A DNA stretch of 8,112 nucleotides from Lachnospiraceae bacterium (GTDB lineage: Bacteria; Bacillota_A; Clostridia; Lachnospirales; Lachnospiraceae), in assembly GCA_024691045.1 (NCBI GenBank), contig JAILOC010000126.1:1-8112 (forward strand), given 5' to 3'. This document shows, one piece after another, positions 6,775 to 8,112 of this stretch. A program made the position numbers and the translations under genes. Below the pieces are notes generated by a model. It saw only the letters and a list, made by a program, of their open reading frames with translations. It was not told the origin of the DNA and made no database searches. Position 1 is the first letter of the stretch. Every line of letters begins with the position of its first letter.

Positions 6775-7047
6775 TTAACTGTTTCCGTACTTATTCAATA
6801 TGTATTCCGAAATGCTCTGAAGAGCTTCTTTCGGAACGGGTGTTTTAAATGCTCTCTCCAGTCCGTGCTTTTTAAAAGCCTTCTCAAGGCACACTTCCGA
6901 AGGGCATATGTAAGCCCCGCGTCCGTTCATCCTGCCCGTCTCGTCGACCATGATAAGACCTTCCGTATTACGTACGATGCGGATCAATGACTTTTTATCA
7001 AAAGTCTCACCGCACCCCACACATGTCCTGGAGCATTTCGAATTCAT
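6775..7047 (-). CDS. rnpM: YlxR / RnpM family RNA-binding protein (DUF448)
   Basis: This 90-residue protein belongs to the YlxR family, long annotated as DUF448; the Bacillus subtilis member has been named RnpM because it binds RNase P RNA and modulates its activity. The family signature is clear: RTCVGC at residues 7-12, a basic patch KKSLIRIVR (18-26), and NGRGAYIC at 41-48. Cysteines at 9, 12, 48 and 53 are visible; I do not claim metal binding. The start ATG at 7047 shares its A with the nusA TAA (TAATG overlap), and AGGA lies 4 nt upstream within nusA, so translation is probably coupled. The place between nusA and ylxQ is the family's usual one. Its stop is followed 36 nt later by ylxQ in the same reading frame. 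Confidence 0.95.
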   Translation of the reverse strand: MNSKCSRTCVGCGETFDKKSLIRIVRNTEGLIMVDETGRMNGRGAYICPSEVCLEKAFKKHGLERAFKTPVPKEALQSISEYILNKYGNS

Positions 7048-8112
7048 TATTCCTGTCCGTCCTCTGCGGGAGCTTCCTCAGCAGGTACCTCTTCATAGCT
7101 CTCCTCGTATCCCTCTTCGTACTCCTCACCGTCCTCATCGGAATACTCATAGTCCTCATAACGGAATCCTACGGCATCCTTAGCCTGGGACTCGGACTTG
7201 ATATCGATCTTGTATCCGGTAAGACGTGCGGCAAGTCTCGCATTCTGTCCTTCCTTACCGATCGCAAGCGAAAGCTGGTCGTCGGGAACTACTACCTTGG
7301 CGGTCTTCTCATAAGGATCTGCGAATACCGCAAGTACGGATGCGGGTGAAAGTGCATTCTGAACAAGGTTTCCGGGGTTGTCATCCCAGCATACGATGTC
7401 GATCTTCTCGTCATTGAGTTCGGATACGACGGCACCTACTCTGTCACCGTTCATACCTACGCATGCGCCTACGGGATCGACGTCGGGGTTGTTGCTCCAT
7501 ACGGCGATCTTGGAACGGCTGCCGGGCTCACGTGCGATGCTTCTGATCTCTACTATGCCGTCAGCTATCTCGGTAACTTCGTTTTCGAAAAGGCATCTTA
7601 CGAGCTCCGGATGGGTACGGCTAACACTGATGCGGGGTCCCTTGGGAGTGGACTTTACATCAAGGACATATACTTTAAGCCTGGTTCCGTTTCTGTATCT
7701 CTCGCCGGGGATCATCTCGGACTCTGCAAGGATTCCGTCCGCCTTGCCGAGGTTGAGGCTTACGTTTCCTCCGACATAGTGATTGACGGTACCGGTAACG
7801 ACGTTCTTTCTTCTTCCTGAGAACTGATCGAATACGGCATGTCTTTCCTCTTCACGGATCTTCTGTAAGATCACATTCTTGGCACTCATTGCCGCAATAC
7901 GGGTAAGGTCTGCGGACTTTATCTCAACCTGTACAACGTCTCCGACCTGAGCATCGGGAGCGATTGCTCTAGCGTCTTCGGGAGAAATATCCTCAAGAGG
8001 GTCCATGACATCATCGGCTGTCTCCACAACCGTCTTCTCCGCATAGATGCGATAATCACCGGTATCACGGTTGATCTCGGCACGGATGTTCTTGATGTTC
8101 TCATTTCTGCCG
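7047..8112 (-). CDS. nusA: Transcription termination/antitermination factor NusA (5' end outside window)
   Basis: NusA binds RNA polymerase and nascent RNA and affects pausing, termination and antitermination. The frame is open to the right edge: 28 sense codons lie upstream of the GTG at 8027, beginning [20 protein letters not shown], which is typical NusA N-terminal domain, so that GTG is not the start. About 354 residues are visible and I estimate 30-40 are missing. In visible numbering the S1 domain spans about 101-164, KH1 carries GMNG at 219-222 (in [16 protein letters not shown]), and KH2 carries GKEG at 285-288 (in [18 protein letters not shown]). The C-terminus (about 318-354) is a strongly acidic Glu/Tyr-rich tail in place of the two acidic-repeat domains of enteric NusA. 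Its stop overlaps the rnpM start. By gene order rimP should lie just outside the window. Confidence 0.96.
   Translation of the reverse strand, partial: GRNENIKNIRAEINRDTGDYRIYAEKTVVETADDVMDPLEDISPEDARAIAPDAQVGDVVQVEIKSADLTRIAAMSAKNVILQKIREEERHAVFDQFSGRRKNVVTGTVNHYVGGNVSLNLGKADGILAESEMIPGERYRNGTRLKVYVLDVKSTPKGPRISVSRTHPELVRCLFENEVTEIADGIVEIRSIAREPGSRSKIAVWSNNPDVDPVGACVGMNGDRVGAVVSELNDEKIDIVCWDDNPGNLVQNALSPASVLAVFADPYEKTAKVVVPDDQLSLAIGKEGQNARLAARLTGYKIDIKSESQAKDAVGFRYEDYEYSDEDGEEYEEGYEESYEEVPAEEAPAEDGQE

Noticed and set aside
7047..8027. NusA starting at the GTG at 8027
   Set aside because: The frame continues upstream to the window edge with clear NusA N-terminal sequence, so the gene is simply cut by the window.
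1..8112. A novel defence, mobile or biosynthetic system
   Set aside because: Every large gene is a recognised housekeeping member in a standard order. There are no transposases, integrases, att-like repeats, CRISPR repeats, tRNA genes or unknown multi-gene cassettes. The only unknown gene is the truncated lipoprotein at the left edge.

Overview
The window is almost wholly one strand (-) of a compact housekeeping operon from a low-to-mid GC Firmicute. It is the nusA-infB translation/RNA operon, read from high to low coordinates: nusA (5' end cut off by the window edge), rnpM/ylxR, the L7Ae-type gene ylxQ, infB, rbfA, nrnA, truB, ribF. This order, with a DHH-family nrnA between rbfA and truB, is typical of Clostridia and Bacilli. 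The protein sequences look most like Lachnospiraceae to me, which is a family-level impression and not a database result.

Region by region: 8112-7047 is NusA without its first few dozen residues. 7047-6775 is RnpM, which shares one base with the nusA stop. 6774-6739 is a 36-nt spacer holding a perfect 14-bp palindrome and a Shine-Dalgarno sequence (SD). 6738-6418 is YlxQ, which has no ATG, GTG or TTG start at the place the family requires. 6414-3457 is IF2, with a very long low-complexity Ala/Pro/Lys then Gly/Arg linker. 3460-3068 is RbfA, with a GTG start overlapping the infB stop. 3056-2073 is NrnA, about 2080-1157 is TruB (overlapping nrnA), and 1150-224 is RibF. Below that lies the only real intergenic stretch (223-110). 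It carries a strong-looking extended -10 promoter and a leader with small hairpins, feeding the first 36 codons of a lipoprotein gene that runs off the left edge.

The genes work together in RNA and ribosome biology. NusA acts on transcription elongation, termination and antitermination. RnpM is linked to RNase P. YlxQ is a kink-turn type RNA binder. IF2 starts translation, RbfA matures the 30S subunit, NrnA clears short RNAs and pAp, and TruB makes pseudouridine 55 in tRNA. RibF makes FMN and FAD and is a common passenger at the operon end. Gaps and overlaps are tiny throughout, so translational coupling is likely.

I do not see a new multi-gene system, mobile element, CRISPR array or RNA gene here. 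The most unusual feature is the start of ylxQ: the best-placed initiator codon is ACG (or an adjacent ATT), just after a hairpin and SD. The rest is ordinary, with a few smaller points about start sites, the terminal promoter and a possible dispersed repeat in the final intergenic region.
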